Positions 54,181 through 61,954 of a stretch of DNA of 64,000 nt are shown piece after piece. The notes beneath the pieces are model-generated. The model had not been told where the DNA came from and ran no database searches. It worked only from the letters and a program-made list of their open reading frames with translations. Positions within the stretch are counted from its first letter, which is position 1. Every line of letters starts with the position of its first letter. This stretch comes from Streptomyces sp. ML-6 (GTDB lineage: Bacteria > Actinomycetota > Actinomycetes > Streptomycetales > Streptomycetaceae): assembly GCF_030116705.1 (NCBI RefSeq), contig NZ_JAOTIK010000002.1, positions 620,001-684,000 of the forward strand. The letters run 5' to 3'. The translations under genes and the position numbers were made by a program.

Positions 54181-54849
54181 CTAACCGACCGGGACGCCGA
54201 CCTTCTCGTCGAGCGATTCGGTCAGCTCGGTGAAGACCGTCATGCCCCGTGCCCGGGAGAGGTCCACCGACGCGAGCACGGACGCCAGCACCACATTGGG
54301 CAGCAGATGGCGGAGCAGGGAACAGACCCGGTCGTCCAGGTCCCGGTAGTTGCTGAGTGCCTGCGACATCGCCTGGACGCCGGCGAAACTGCCCACCAGC
54401 ACGTCCGAGGTCTCGTGGGGCACGATGTGGGGGAGGAGTTCCCCCTGGGCCTGCGCCTTCTCCAGGAGCTCCCGCATGACCTGGCCCCAGTTCAGGAAGG
54501 GGGCGCTGCGGTCGAGGTCCTGCGCCTGTTGGTCCAGGGACAGCCTGACACCGGCGCGGACCATGGGGTCCGTCTGCAACCGGTGGGCGTGCAGCATGAT
54601 GACGTCCACGATCTCCTGCGTCTTGCAGGCCCGATCGGGGACGGCCAGTCGCTGGTCCTGCTCGCTGAGCACCCCCTGGGCCAGCTCTTCCTTGGACTGG
54701 AAGTGGAAGTACAGGGCCCCCTTCGTCACTCCCGCCTCGGCGAGTATCTCGGTGATCGTGGCCGCCTGGTAACCGTGCAGCTCGAACACCTTGGCCGCTG
54801 CAGACAGGATCGTCTGACGTGTACGGATGGCTCGATCCTGCTTCGCCAC
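54181..54849 (-). CDS. GBL-receptor-type TetR regulator 1
   Basis: 222 residues from GTG 54849, which sits after AAGGAGG; the longer start at 54864 overlaps that site. The DNA-binding domain is typical of ArpA/ScbR receptors: QDRAIRTRQTILSAAAKVFE, TITEILAEAGVTKGALYFHF and QSKEELAQGV. The ligand domain keeps a Trp in FLNWGQVMRELLEKAQAQGE, at about the position of the ligand-contacting Trp of ArpA. It should repress until a butyrolactone binds. An ARE-like site lies about 55 bases upstream. It is divergent from the reductase gene. Confidence 0.9.
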   Translation of the reverse strand: MAKQDRAIRTRQTILSAAAKVFELHGYQAATITEILAEAGVTKGALYFHFQSKEELAQGVLSEQDQRLAVPDRACKTQEIVDVIMLHAHRLQTDPMVRAGVRLSLDQQAQDLDRSAPFLNWGQVMRELLEKAQAQGELLPHIVPHETSDVLVGSFAGVQAMSQALSNYRDLDDRVCSLLRHLLPNVVLASVLASVDLSRARGMTVFTELTESLDEKVGVPVG

Positions 54850-54903
54850 TCTCGCCTCCTTCACCTACGTGGTCGATGTATCTGAGTTCCGCCGTACCTC
54901 ATG

Positions 54904-54925
54904 AAAAAAACCGGCTAGTTTGTAT
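54904..54925. promoter_or_regulatory. ARE-like operator upstream of receptor 1
   Basis: On the minus strand it reads ATACAAACTAGCCGGTTTTT, with the ACAAAC....CGGTTT layout of autoregulatory elements bound by GBL receptors. It is placed to control receptor 1, and perhaps the divergent NmrA-like reductase gene. Confidence 0.75.
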
Positions 54926-55065
54926 CTTACAGTGATCGGCGCCCACAGCGAATGGGGGAACGGCATGATCGAGACGGATGACGGGGCCGACCGAACCTGG
55001 AACCGCGGCGTCGGGGGCCACCTTCCGCGCCGCGTCGGAAGGCCGGGACGAGGAACGGGGGAGCG

Positions 55066-55923
55066 ATGATTCTGGTGACGGGTGCGACCGGAACGGTCGG
55101 CAGGGAAGTGGTCCGTTCCTTCCCGGCGGGCGCGCCGCTGCGCCTCATGACCAGGAACCCCGCGCAGGTCACGGGAGTTCGGCCCGGGGCGGAGGTCGTG
55201 GCCGGGGACTACGCCGATCCCGGCTCGCTGGCCCGGGTGCTGCGAGGGGTGCGCGGTGCCTTCCTCGTCACGAACCGGGTCGGCGGTGACGACGACGCGG
55301 TCTTCCTCCGGGCCGCGCGGACGGCGGGCGTGCGCCATGTGGTGAAACTCTCTGCGGCTGCGGTCGCGGACGAGCGAGCGGACGACTTGATCACGTGCTG
55401 GCAGCGCACCAACGAGGACCTCCTGCGGGGGTCCGGGATGGACTGGACCCTGCTGCGGCCCCGTTCGTTCATGTCCAACTGCCTGTCATGGGCGGGGTCG
55501 ATCCGCTCCGAACGGGTGGTACGGGCGCTGTACGGAACCTCGGTGAACGCGTGTGTCGACCCGCGCGATATCGCGGAGGTGGCGGTGTGCGCACTCACCG
55601 ACAAGGGGCACTGCGGCGCGGTCCACACCCTGACCGGGCCGGAGGCGATCAGCGCGGTGGAGCAGACGGACCGCCTCGCACGGGCGCTCGGGGTGCCGTT
55701 GCGCTTCGAGGAACTGGAGCCGGAACAGGCGCGGGCCGCACTGCTGCGCCGGTACCCGGAGGAGCTGGCGGATGCGCTGCTCGGCAGCGCGCGGCGGCAG
55801 CGCGACGGGGCCAAGGCGGCGGTGGGAGGCGGGGTCGCCGAGGTGACGGGCCGGCCGGCCAGGAGGTTCGACGAGTGGGCCGGGGACCACGTGACCGCCT
55901 TCGCCCCCGGGACGTCCTCATGA
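55066..55923 (+). CDS. NmrA-like NAD(P)-binding reductase
   Basis: 285 residues. The Rossmann motif is MILVTGATGTVGREVVRSFP at the N-terminus, followed by FLVTNRVGGDDDAVFLRAAR, VRHVVKLSAAAVADERADDL and the NmrA-type WTLLRPRSFMSNCLSWAGSI. Neighbouring GBL genes often include such a reductase for side-chain or ring reduction of the signal, so a role in butyrolactone maturation is plausible. Transcription diverges from receptor 1. The product may instead serve the polyketide. Confidence 0.85.
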   Translation: MILVTGATGTVGREVVRSFPAGAPLRLMTRNPAQVTGVRPGAEVVAGDYADPGSLARVLRGVRGAFLVTNRVGGDDDAVFLRAARTAGVRHVVKLSAAAVADERADDLITCWQRTNEDLLRGSGMDWTLLRPRSFMSNCLSWAGSIRSERVVRALYGTSVNACVDPRDIAEVAVCALTDKGHCGAVHTLTGPEAISAVEQTDRLARALGVPLRFEELEPEQARAALLRRYPEELADALLGSARRQRDGAKAAVGGGVAEVTGRPARRFDEWAGDHVTAFAPGTSS

Positions 55924-55948
55924 GGGCGATGGCGGTCACGTGACCGGT

Positions 55949-56947
55949 TCAGCCTTTGTGCGACAGAGCCTTCACGGTGGAGGTGAACACCAGCTCCCCG
56001 TCCTGGTGGCCGGTCACCAGGACCGACTGCTCGCCGCCGACCGCGTCGGGCAGGGGCTGCGCCTGGATCATGCAGGGCGTGTCCAGTTCGGCGTACCGGT
56101 GGAACTCGCTCGCGATGTCCACGGGGAGCACCGCGGAACCCTCGCAGATCGCTGCCGCCGCCTGTCGGGCGGCTTCGAGGAGCACCATGCCGGGGACGTG
56201 GTCCACCGGGTGGTCGAAGAGCACGTGGTGCCGGGTGTCGGCCCTGAGCTGCCAGCGGTTGGTCTCGCCGACGGGGGAGAGCACCACGTCGATGGGTGAC
56301 ATGCGGCCGACGCTCTGGGGCGAGGCGGGGGCCGTGAGGGCGAGCCGGGGCGGGCCCTCGGGGGTGCCGCGGTCGCCGCGCAGCCTCCGGTACACCGCCG
56401 GGGTGGTGCAGGTGTAGGAGGCGCTCCCGGTCACGGCCGGCCGGCCGTCGCGGTGGACCACCGCCTCGTAGCGCAGCCCGGTCAGCGCGCCACCGCGCTG
56501 CTTGACCTCGGTGCAGGTGATGTCGATGTCGAGCGAGGCGGGCGTGTCACCGATGAGCATCTGATCCGGCTCGACCGTGTACTGGAGGTCCCACATCAGG
56601 AAGTGGTGGCCGAGGGGGACACCGAACTCCGCGTGTGCGAGCAGCGAACCCACCTGACGGATCGTCTCCGCCGCCAGCAGCGGGTCGTGATGGGCGCCGA
56701 TGGGGCTGAAGAAGCTGTGGCCGCGGGGCCACTGGGCCGTCACCTTGAAGTGGGTGTCGTCCTCGCGCTTCCAGTCGGTGAGCATGACTTCGGCGACGGC
56801 GGCCCGGTGGACGAACTCCTTGGGAACGGTGGTCGTCAGCGACGGGAAGCGGAACAGCGGAGGTGCGATCGGCGCGGCCGCCGGGCTGTCCCGTACGGGT
56901 GCCTCGTGCGTGACCGGTCCGGCAGGCTGGATCGTTGTCGCAGTCAT
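55949..56947 (-). CDS. AfsA-family gamma-butyrolactone signal synthase
   Basis: 332 residues, the usual size for AfsA/ScbA. It has two hot-dog-like halves. The first contains TTTVPKEFVHRAAVAEVMLT, HFKVTAQWPRGHSFFSPIGA, LLAAETIRQVGSLLAHAEFG and VPLGHHFLMWDL. The second contains VGRMSPIDVVLSPV, LFDHPVDHVPGMVLLEAARQ and the closing CMIQAQPLPD. The enzyme joins a beta-ketoacyl chain to a glycerol-type C3 unit, the first step of butyrolactone (or related butenolide/furan) signals. An ARE-like site lies 58 bases upstream of the start. It is convergent with the reductase gene. Confidence 0.93.
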   Translation of the reverse strand: MTATTIQPAGPVTHEAPVRDSPAAAPIAPPLFRFPSLTTTVPKEFVHRAAVAEVMLTDWKREDDTHFKVTAQWPRGHSFFSPIGAHHDPLLAAETIRQVGSLLAHAEFGVPLGHHFLMWDLQYTVEPDQMLIGDTPASLDIDITCTEVKQRGGALTGLRYEAVVHRDGRPAVTGSASYTCTTPAVYRRLRGDRGTPEGPPRLALTAPASPQSVGRMSPIDVVLSPVGETNRWQLRADTRHHVLFDHPVDHVPGMVLLEAARQAAAAICEGSAVLPVDIASEFHRYAELDTPCMIQAQPLPDAVGGEQSVLVTGHQDGELVFTSTVKALSHKG

Positions 56948-57004
56948 CTATCCCCCAAAACCACGGTGACGAGAACTCGTTGAGCCCCTCGCGGGACACC
57001 AAAG

Positions 57005-57027
57005 ATACATACCACCCGGTTTAATTT
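57005..57027. promoter_or_regulatory. ARE-like operator upstream of the afsA homologue
   Basis: The plus strand reads ATACATACCACCCGGTTTAA, a good match to the ACATAC....CGGTTT pattern. It lies in the afsA promoter, so a receptor would repress signal synthesis. Confidence 0.75.
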
Positions 57028-57439
57028 CCAGCCTTCCGTCACGTCCGCCGGAACCAAAACCGCAAGATCTATTTTCCCTCGGAGTGCCCCTCCGTCCGCC
57101 CGTGAGCGGGCGCGTCGAGTGGATCTCGACCGGATTTCGACCCTGCTGCTCCACGGTGTCCTGACGGCTGAGGGGGTCTTCGTGAGTGGATTTCACCGTG
57201 GGGCGACCGAGCTGGTTCGGGTGGAGCGAGGTGCTCCGAATCAGGATGAAGTGGACGCCCTGACCAAGGCTTTGCTCTCCGTACTCGTCAGAAACCGGGA
57301 CAGAGCGCGTGCGCGCGGGGGTGATCCGGGGTCTCGGCCCGGCGCCTGGGGGCGGTGGGAGCGGGCGCCGTACCGGGCTCCGCACAGCTGGCGATAGCTG
57401 TCACGTGCGGAGATGCTGCAAAGAGGGTCACCCGCGAGC
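57028..57439. other. Intergenic region between afsA and pccB
   Basis: About 410 bases. A short plus-strand frame (57119-57397, starting MDLDRISTLLLHGVLTAEGV) is open but has no recognisable family, and its end runs into low-complexity sequence. I do not call it a gene. The divergent promoters of afsA and pccB must lie here. Confidence 0.35.
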
Positions 57440-57464
57440 AGAAAACCGCGCAACTGGTTTGTTA
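57440..57464. promoter_or_regulatory. ARE-like element upstream of pccB
   Basis: AAAACCGCGCAACTGGTTTG holds AAACC/GGTTT inverted arms with the composition of an ARE but longer spacing than the sites at 54904 and 57005. It lies 45 bases before the chosen start codon. Confidence 0.5.
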
Positions 57465-57508
57465 TTCTGGGGCCGATGCCGGAAGGCGATGTGGAGAGGG
57501 GCTGGGGC

Positions 57509-59095
57509 ATGCCGGTGAGTACAGCTGCCGGGCCGGGCGAGCCGACCGACACCCGTGGCCGGGTGGCCGAGCTGCTGGCGCTGCGTGAGCAGGCCCGTCG
57601 TGGACCGAGTGACCGGGCGACCGAGGCGCAGCATGCGAAGGGGAAGCTGACGGCGCGTGAGCGGATCGGTCTGCTGCTGGATGAGGGTTCGTTCCGTGAG
57701 GTCGAGCAGTTGCGGCGGCACCGGGCGTCGGGTTTCGGCCTGGAGGAGAAGAAGCCGTACACCGACGGGGTGGTCACCGGGTGGGGGACGGTGGAGGGGC
57801 GTACGGTCTTCGTGTACGCGCATGATTTCCGGATCTTCGGGGGTGCGCTGGGGGAGGCGCACGCGACGAAGATCCATAAGATCATGGACATGGCGATCGC
57901 GGCGGGTGCGCCGCTGGTGTCGCTGAACGACGGGGCCGGGGCCCGCATCCAGGAGGGTGTCTCGGCGCTGGCCGGCTACGGCGGGATCTTCCAGCGCAAC
58001 ACGAGGGCCTCGGGCGTGATCCCGCAGATCAGCGTGATGCTCGGCCCGTGCGCCGGCGGCGCCGCCTACAGCCCCGCGCTGACGGACTTCGTGTTCATGG
58101 TCCGCGACACCTCGCAGATGTTCATCACCGGCCCGGACGTCGTCAAGGCCGTCACCGGCGAGGAGATCACCCAGAACGGCCTGGGCGGCGCCGACGTCCA
58201 CGCCGAGACCTCCGGCGTGGCGCACTTCGCCTACGACGACGAGGAGACCTGCATCGCCGAGGTCCGCTACCTCCTGGGCCTGCTCCCCTCCAACAACCGC
58301 GAGAACCCGCCCGCCGCCCCCGGCACCGACCCCGCCGACCGGCGCGGCGACACCCTCCTGGACCTGGTCCCGGCCGACGGCAACCGCCCCTACGACATGC
58401 ACAAGGTCATCGAGGAGATCGTCGACGACGGCGACCACCTCGAGGTCCACGAACGCTGGGCCCGCAACATCGTGTGCGCCCTGGCCCGGATGGACGGCCA
58501 GGTCGTGGGGATCGTGGCCAACCAGCCGCAGTCCCTGGCCGGGGTCCTGGACATCGAGGCGTCCGAGAAGGCCGCCCGCTTCGTCCAGATGTGCGACGCG
58601 TTCAACATCCCCATCATCACTCTTTTGGACGTACCCGGCTTCCTGCCCGGCGTGGACCAGGAGCACGGTGGAATCATCCGGCACGGGGCGAAGCTGCTGT
58701 ACGCGTACTGCAACGCCACCGTGCCGAGGATCTCGCTGATCCTGCGCAAGGCGTACGGCGGTGCGTACATCGTGATGGACAGCCAGTCCATCGGTGCGGA
58801 CCTGACGTACGCCTGGCCGACCAACGAGATCGCGGTGATGGGCGCGGAGGGTGCGGCGAACGTCATCTTCCGTCGGCAGATCGCCGACGCCGAGGACCCC
58901 GAGGCCATGCGCCGGCGCATGGTCAAGGAGTACAGGGCCGAGCTGATGCACCCCTACTACGCGGCCGAACGCGGCCTGGTCGACGACGTCATCGACCCCG
59001 CCGAGACCCGCGAGGTCCTGATCGCCTCACTCGCCATGCTCCGCAACAAGCACGCCGACCTGCCCTCCCGTAAACACGGCAATCCGCCCCAGTAA
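57509..59095 (+). CDS. pccB: Acyl-CoA carboxylase carboxyltransferase subunit (PccB-like)
   Basis: 528 residues from ATG 57509, matching the usual PccB length; ATG 57476 would place the start almost on the ARE-like site. Motifs include HAKGKLTARERIGLLLDEGS, VSLNDGAGARIQEGVSALAG, CAGGAAYSPALTDFVFMVRD, and RKAYGGAYIVMDSQSIGADL for the biotin-carboxyl transfer site. It carboxylates propionyl-CoA or a related acyl-CoA with a biotinylated alpha subunit encoded elsewhere, and so supplies (2S)-methylmalonyl-CoA or a similar extender unit. Its place inside a PKS cluster with an ARE suggests extender supply on signal. Confidence 0.92.
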   Translation: MPVSTAAGPGEPTDTRGRVAELLALREQARRGPSDRATEAQHAKGKLTARERIGLLLDEGSFREVEQLRRHRASGFGLEEKKPYTDGVVTGWGTVEGRTVFVYAHDFRIFGGALGEAHATKIHKIMDMAIAAGAPLVSLNDGAGARIQEGVSALAGYGGIFQRNTRASGVIPQISVMLGPCAGGAAYSPALTDFVFMVRDTSQMFITGPDVVKAVTGEEITQNGLGGADVHAETSGVAHFAYDDEETCIAEVRYLLGLLPSNNRENPPAAPGTDPADRRGDTLLDLVPADGNRPYDMHKVIEEIVDDGDHLEVHERWARNIVCALARMDGQVVGIVANQPQSLAGVLDIEASEKAARFVQMCDAFNIPIITLLDVPGFLPGVDQEHGGIIRHGAKLLYAYCNATVPRISLILRKAYGGAYIVMDSQSIGADLTYAWPTNEIAVMGAEGAANVIFRRQIADAEDPEAMRRRMVKEYRAELMHPYYAAERGLVDDVIDPAETREVLIASLAMLRNKHADLPSRKHGNPPQ

Positions 59096-59172
59096 GTCAT
59101 GAACGACGGGGCGCGGCGGGACCGGCCCCGATCGGGGGTCGTGCTGCCGGTCCCGTAGCCAGGAGACATTTG

Positions 59173-59832
59173 ATGGTCAAGCAGGACCGTGCGGCCCGCA
59201 CACGTCAGTCGTTGATCCGTGCAGCCGCCGAAGTGTTCGCGCGGGAGGGCTTCGCGCCCGCCTCGCTCACCGCGATCAGCCGCGGGGCCGGGGTGAGCAA
59301 CGGCGCGTTGCACTTCCACTTCGAGAGCAAGAAGTCGCTGGCCCGGGCCGTGGAGGAAGAAGCGGTGCAGGTCGTGCGCGGCATCATCGGGAAGGCGCTC
59401 GATGGCGGGGGAGGGGGTCTGCGGACGCTCATGGACACCACGCGCGAGCTGATGGGCCGACTGGGCGACGACATCGTCGTCCGGGCCGGTTTCGAGCTGG
59501 GCGGCGACCCGGCCCGGGGGGAGGAGTCCCTGCTGAGGAGTGAGTGGCAGCAGTGGGTCGAGGACATGCTGCGGCACGCCGAGGACGGGGGCGAGCTGGC
59601 CGAAGGGGTGTCACCGGGCGATGCCCTGCCCGCCATCATGGCGGCGACCGTGGGCTTCGAGGTGCTCGGCGCCGAGGACAAGGCGTGGCTGTCCGAGGAG
59701 GCGATCGACGGGTTCTGGGAGCTGGTGCTGCCCGGCCTGGCGGGCGGGCGGGAACAGCCGGTGCCGGTCGGGCCGCCCTCGACGGGAGCCTCCGGCCATC
59801 GGGTCGTACGGCCCGCACGGCCAACAGACTGA
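59173..59832 (+). CDS. GBL-receptor-type TetR regulator 2
   Basis: 219 residues from ATG 59173, behind AGGAGA. The DNA-binding domain is QDRAARTRQSLIRAAAEVFA, LTAISRGAGVSNGALHFHFE and SKKSLARAVEE, the receptor type (GALHFHF in place of GALYFHF). A Trp is kept at RSEWQQWVEDMLRHAEDGGE. It may be a true receptor or a pseudo-receptor that senses the antibiotic. No ARE is seen directly upstream. A terminator follows. Confidence 0.88.
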   Translation: MVKQDRAARTRQSLIRAAAEVFAREGFAPASLTAISRGAGVSNGALHFHFESKKSLARAVEEEAVQVVRGIIGKALDGGGGGLRTLMDTTRELMGRLGDDIVVRAGFELGGDPARGEESLLRSEWQQWVEDMLRHAEDGGELAEGVSPGDALPAIMAATVGFEVLGAEDKAWLSEEAIDGFWELVLPGLAGGREQPVPVGPPSTGASGHRVVRPARPTD

Positions 59833-59875
59833 TCATGCTGTTTTGAGGGTTCGCCGCGAGTGACCCCTACTCGAC

Positions 59876-59906
59876 ACCCCTCCTCGCCCACCGGGCGCGG
59901 AGGGGT
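59876..59906 (+). terminator. Rho-independent terminator after receptor 2
   Basis: ACCCCTCC (59876-59883) pairs with GGAGGGGT (59899-59906), with an inner GCCC/GGGC pairing, followed by TGTTCTTTC. It is a canonical shape 44 bases after the stop. Confidence 0.75.
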
Positions 59907-59987
59907 TGTTCTTTCTGCCGTCTCATCAAAGTGCCAGGTGGGATGGGTTGTTGAGTGTCAGGGGCGAGTTAAAAGAAACAGCGCGTT

Positions 59988-60022
59988 CGGTTTGATATTG
60001 ACAAACCGTACGTCCTGTTTTT
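59988..60022. promoter_or_regulatory. ARE-like elements upstream of the SARP gene
   Basis: CGGTTTG (59988-59994) and CAAACCG (60002-60008) form perfect inverted arms. The second arm also starts ACAAACCGTACGTCCTGTTT (60001-60020), which has the ARE layout. The cluster lies 52-86 bases before the SARP start, so receptor control of the activator is likely. Confidence 0.65.
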
Positions 60023-60073
60023 TACTCGAGGTACTTCGGAGCTCATGATTCATGCACGAACAGGGGAGACGGC

Positions 60074-60910
60074 GTGGATATCGATGTACTGGGCGCGTTG
60101 GCCGTCCGTGAGAACGGGCTCTCGGTGACGCCGACGGCGCCGAAGCCGCGGCAGGTCCTGGCCCTGCTGGCTCTGCACGCCGATCGGGTCGTGCCCGTGG
60201 CCACGCTGATCGAGGAGCTCTGGGGCGACCGGCCGCCGCGCAGTGCCCGTACGACCCTGCAGACGTACGTGCTGCAGCTGCGGGACCTGATCGCGGTCGC
60301 GTTGCGGGAGGACCCGGAGGGGACCGGGCCCCGTTCCGCCAAGGACGTGCTCGTCACCACCCCCGGCGGCTATCTGCTCAACACCTCCGGCGGCACCAGC
60401 GACGTCCGCGAGTTCGAGCGGCTGGCGGGGCTGGGGTACCGGGCGATGGACGCCGGTGACTTCCCGGGCGCGGCACGGCAGTTGGGCGACGCGCTCGCGC
60501 TGTGGACCGGCGCCGCGCTGGCCGACGTGCAGACCGGGATGCAGCTGGAGATGGAGACCCGGCGGCTGGACGAGACCCGGCTCTGCGCGCTCGATCAGCG
60601 CATCGAGGCCGATCTGCGGCTGGGCCGGCACCGGGAACTGCTGGGCGAGCTGACCATGCTGGTCAGCCGTTACCGCACGCACGAGAATCTGCACGGCCAG
60701 TTCATGCTGGCGCTGCACCGCTCCGGGCGCCGCAGCGAGGCGCTCGACGTCTACCAGCGACTGCGCTCCGTCCTGGTGAGGGAGTTGGGGTTCGAGCCGT
60801 CCGCCGGGCTGCGGCGGTTGCAGCGGTCGATCCTGATGTCCGGCCCGGAGTCCGCCCTCGACCCGGCCGCCGCCGGCGGGGGGCGCGAGCGCCTCAGCCG
60901 GGTCGGCTGA
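60074..60910 (+). CDS. SARP-family pathway activator
   Basis: 278 residues from GTG 60074, preceded by GGAGAC. The OmpR-type winged helix is at about 1-95: DIDVLGALAVRENGLSVTPT, PKPRQVLALLALHADRVVPV, TLIEELWGDRPPRSARTTLQ and TYVLQLRD. The bacterial transcriptional activator domain follows, with EFERLAGLGYRAMDAGDFPG, LHGQFMLALHRSGRRSEALD, VYQRLRSVLVRELGFEPSAG and LRRLQRSIL. There is no ATPase domain, so it is of the small ActII-ORF4/RedD class. It should bind heptameric repeats at the PKS promoters and turn the cluster on when receptors release the ARE upstream. Confidence 0.93.
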   Translation: MDIDVLGALAVRENGLSVTPTAPKPRQVLALLALHADRVVPVATLIEELWGDRPPRSARTTLQTYVLQLRDLIAVALREDPEGTGPRSAKDVLVTTPGGYLLNTSGGTSDVREFERLAGLGYRAMDAGDFPGAARQLGDALALWTGAALADVQTGMQLEMETRRLDETRLCALDQRIEADLRLGRHRELLGELTMLVSRYRTHENLHGQFMLALHRSGRRSEALDVYQRLRSVLVRELGFEPSAGLRRLQRSILMSGPESALDPAAAGGGRERLSRVG

Positions 60911-60927
60911 GGGGGAGGGGGACGAAG

Positions 60928-61770
60928 ATGCAGGCCAGATCGCAGCGGACCCGCCAGAGGCTGGTGCGTGCGGGCGCGGAGATGTTCAACCGGAACGGCT
61001 ACGCCAACGCGACGCTGGGACAGATCGCCGGGGCCGCCGGGATGACGAAGGGGGCGCTGTACTTCCACTTCGCCTCCAAGGACGGACTCGCCGACGCGGT
61101 GCAGGAGCGGGGCCGCGACATGCTGCAGGACTTCATCCGGGAGCACCGGGAGGCGGGCGTACCGCCGGTGCAGGTGCTCATCGACATGACGCACTGGCTG
61201 GCGCGGACGTTCCACGACGACCCGGTGATCCGGGCCAGCTTCCGGATCACCAACGAGTGCACCGGCCGGCAGCCGCCCGTCACCGACTTCCACCAGGCGT
61301 GGATCACCGAGGTGTTGCGGCTCCTCGGCCAGGCCCGGGCGGAGGGCGCGTTGCAGGACCGCGAGGCGGTGGACGGGCCCGAGACGCTGCTGTCCGCGAC
61401 GGTGTGCGGCATCGGGGTACTGGCCGGCACCGGCATGCCGTACCCGCAACTCGGTGACCGGGTAGCGGCGTTGTGGAAACCGTTGCTGTCGGCGCTCGTA
61501 CCCTCCGGGGACGCGGCGCGCTACCGCACCCACCCGCCGGCCACCGCGGGGAACCCCCGGCCGCAGGCCGTCGCCGAAAGCCCCCGCGCTCAGATTTCTC
61601 GCACCCAGGTTTCCCAGGCGCCGGTTTCCCACGCGGACGCCCACCGGCCGGTGGCCGCTGCCGGTGCCCACACCCCCGTGCCCGCGACGGGCGCCCCCGC
61701 GCCGGTCGGCGGTGCGAACGGAGAGCCGGCTCTCCCCGCCGGGAGTCCGGCCGGGGACCGGGCCGCCTGA
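60928..61770 (+). CDS. GBL-receptor-type TetR regulator 3 with long C-terminal tail
   Basis: 280 residues from ATG 60928 (GGGAGGGGGACGAAG before it), 17 bases after the SARP stop and so co-transcribed with it. The DNA-binding domain is RSQRTRQRLVRAGAEMFNRN, ATLGQIAGAAGMTKGALYFH and FASKDGLADAVQ. A Trp is kept in TDFHQAWITEVLRLLGQARA. From about residue 195 it has an unusual 85-residue Ala/Pro/Val-rich tail with repeated short units (QISRTQVSQAPVSHADA and similar). It is likely a receptor or pseudo-receptor that limits the SARP response. Confidence 0.87.
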   Translation: MQARSQRTRQRLVRAGAEMFNRNGYANATLGQIAGAAGMTKGALYFHFASKDGLADAVQERGRDMLQDFIREHREAGVPPVQVLIDMTHWLARTFHDDPVIRASFRITNECTGRQPPVTDFHQAWITEVLRLLGQARAEGALQDREAVDGPETLLSATVCGIGVLAGTGMPYPQLGDRVAALWKPLLSALVPSGDAARYRTHPPATAGNPRPQAVAESPRAQISRTQVSQAPVSHADAHRPVAAAGAHTPVPATGAPAPVGGANGEPALPAGSPAGDRAA

Positions 61771-61954
61771 GCGGCGCCGGGACGCCGTGCACGATGACAC
61801 GGCTCGCTCGTACGGAGTAGTCGCGGGGAGCGCTCCCTCCCGGGGACCAGCCCGCGGCCGCACATTTCAGCACGGACGGCGATAGCCGCCGGTCGGACGC
61901 GCCTTCGATACTTCCTTCGTCGGCCAGCCGGGACGGACACTTTGGAGCCCATCC

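Noticed and set aside
57119..57397. Open frame MDLDRISTLLLHG... between afsA and pccB
   Set aside because: No ribosome binding site or family resemblance, and the end is low-complexity. It more likely reflects promoter DNA.
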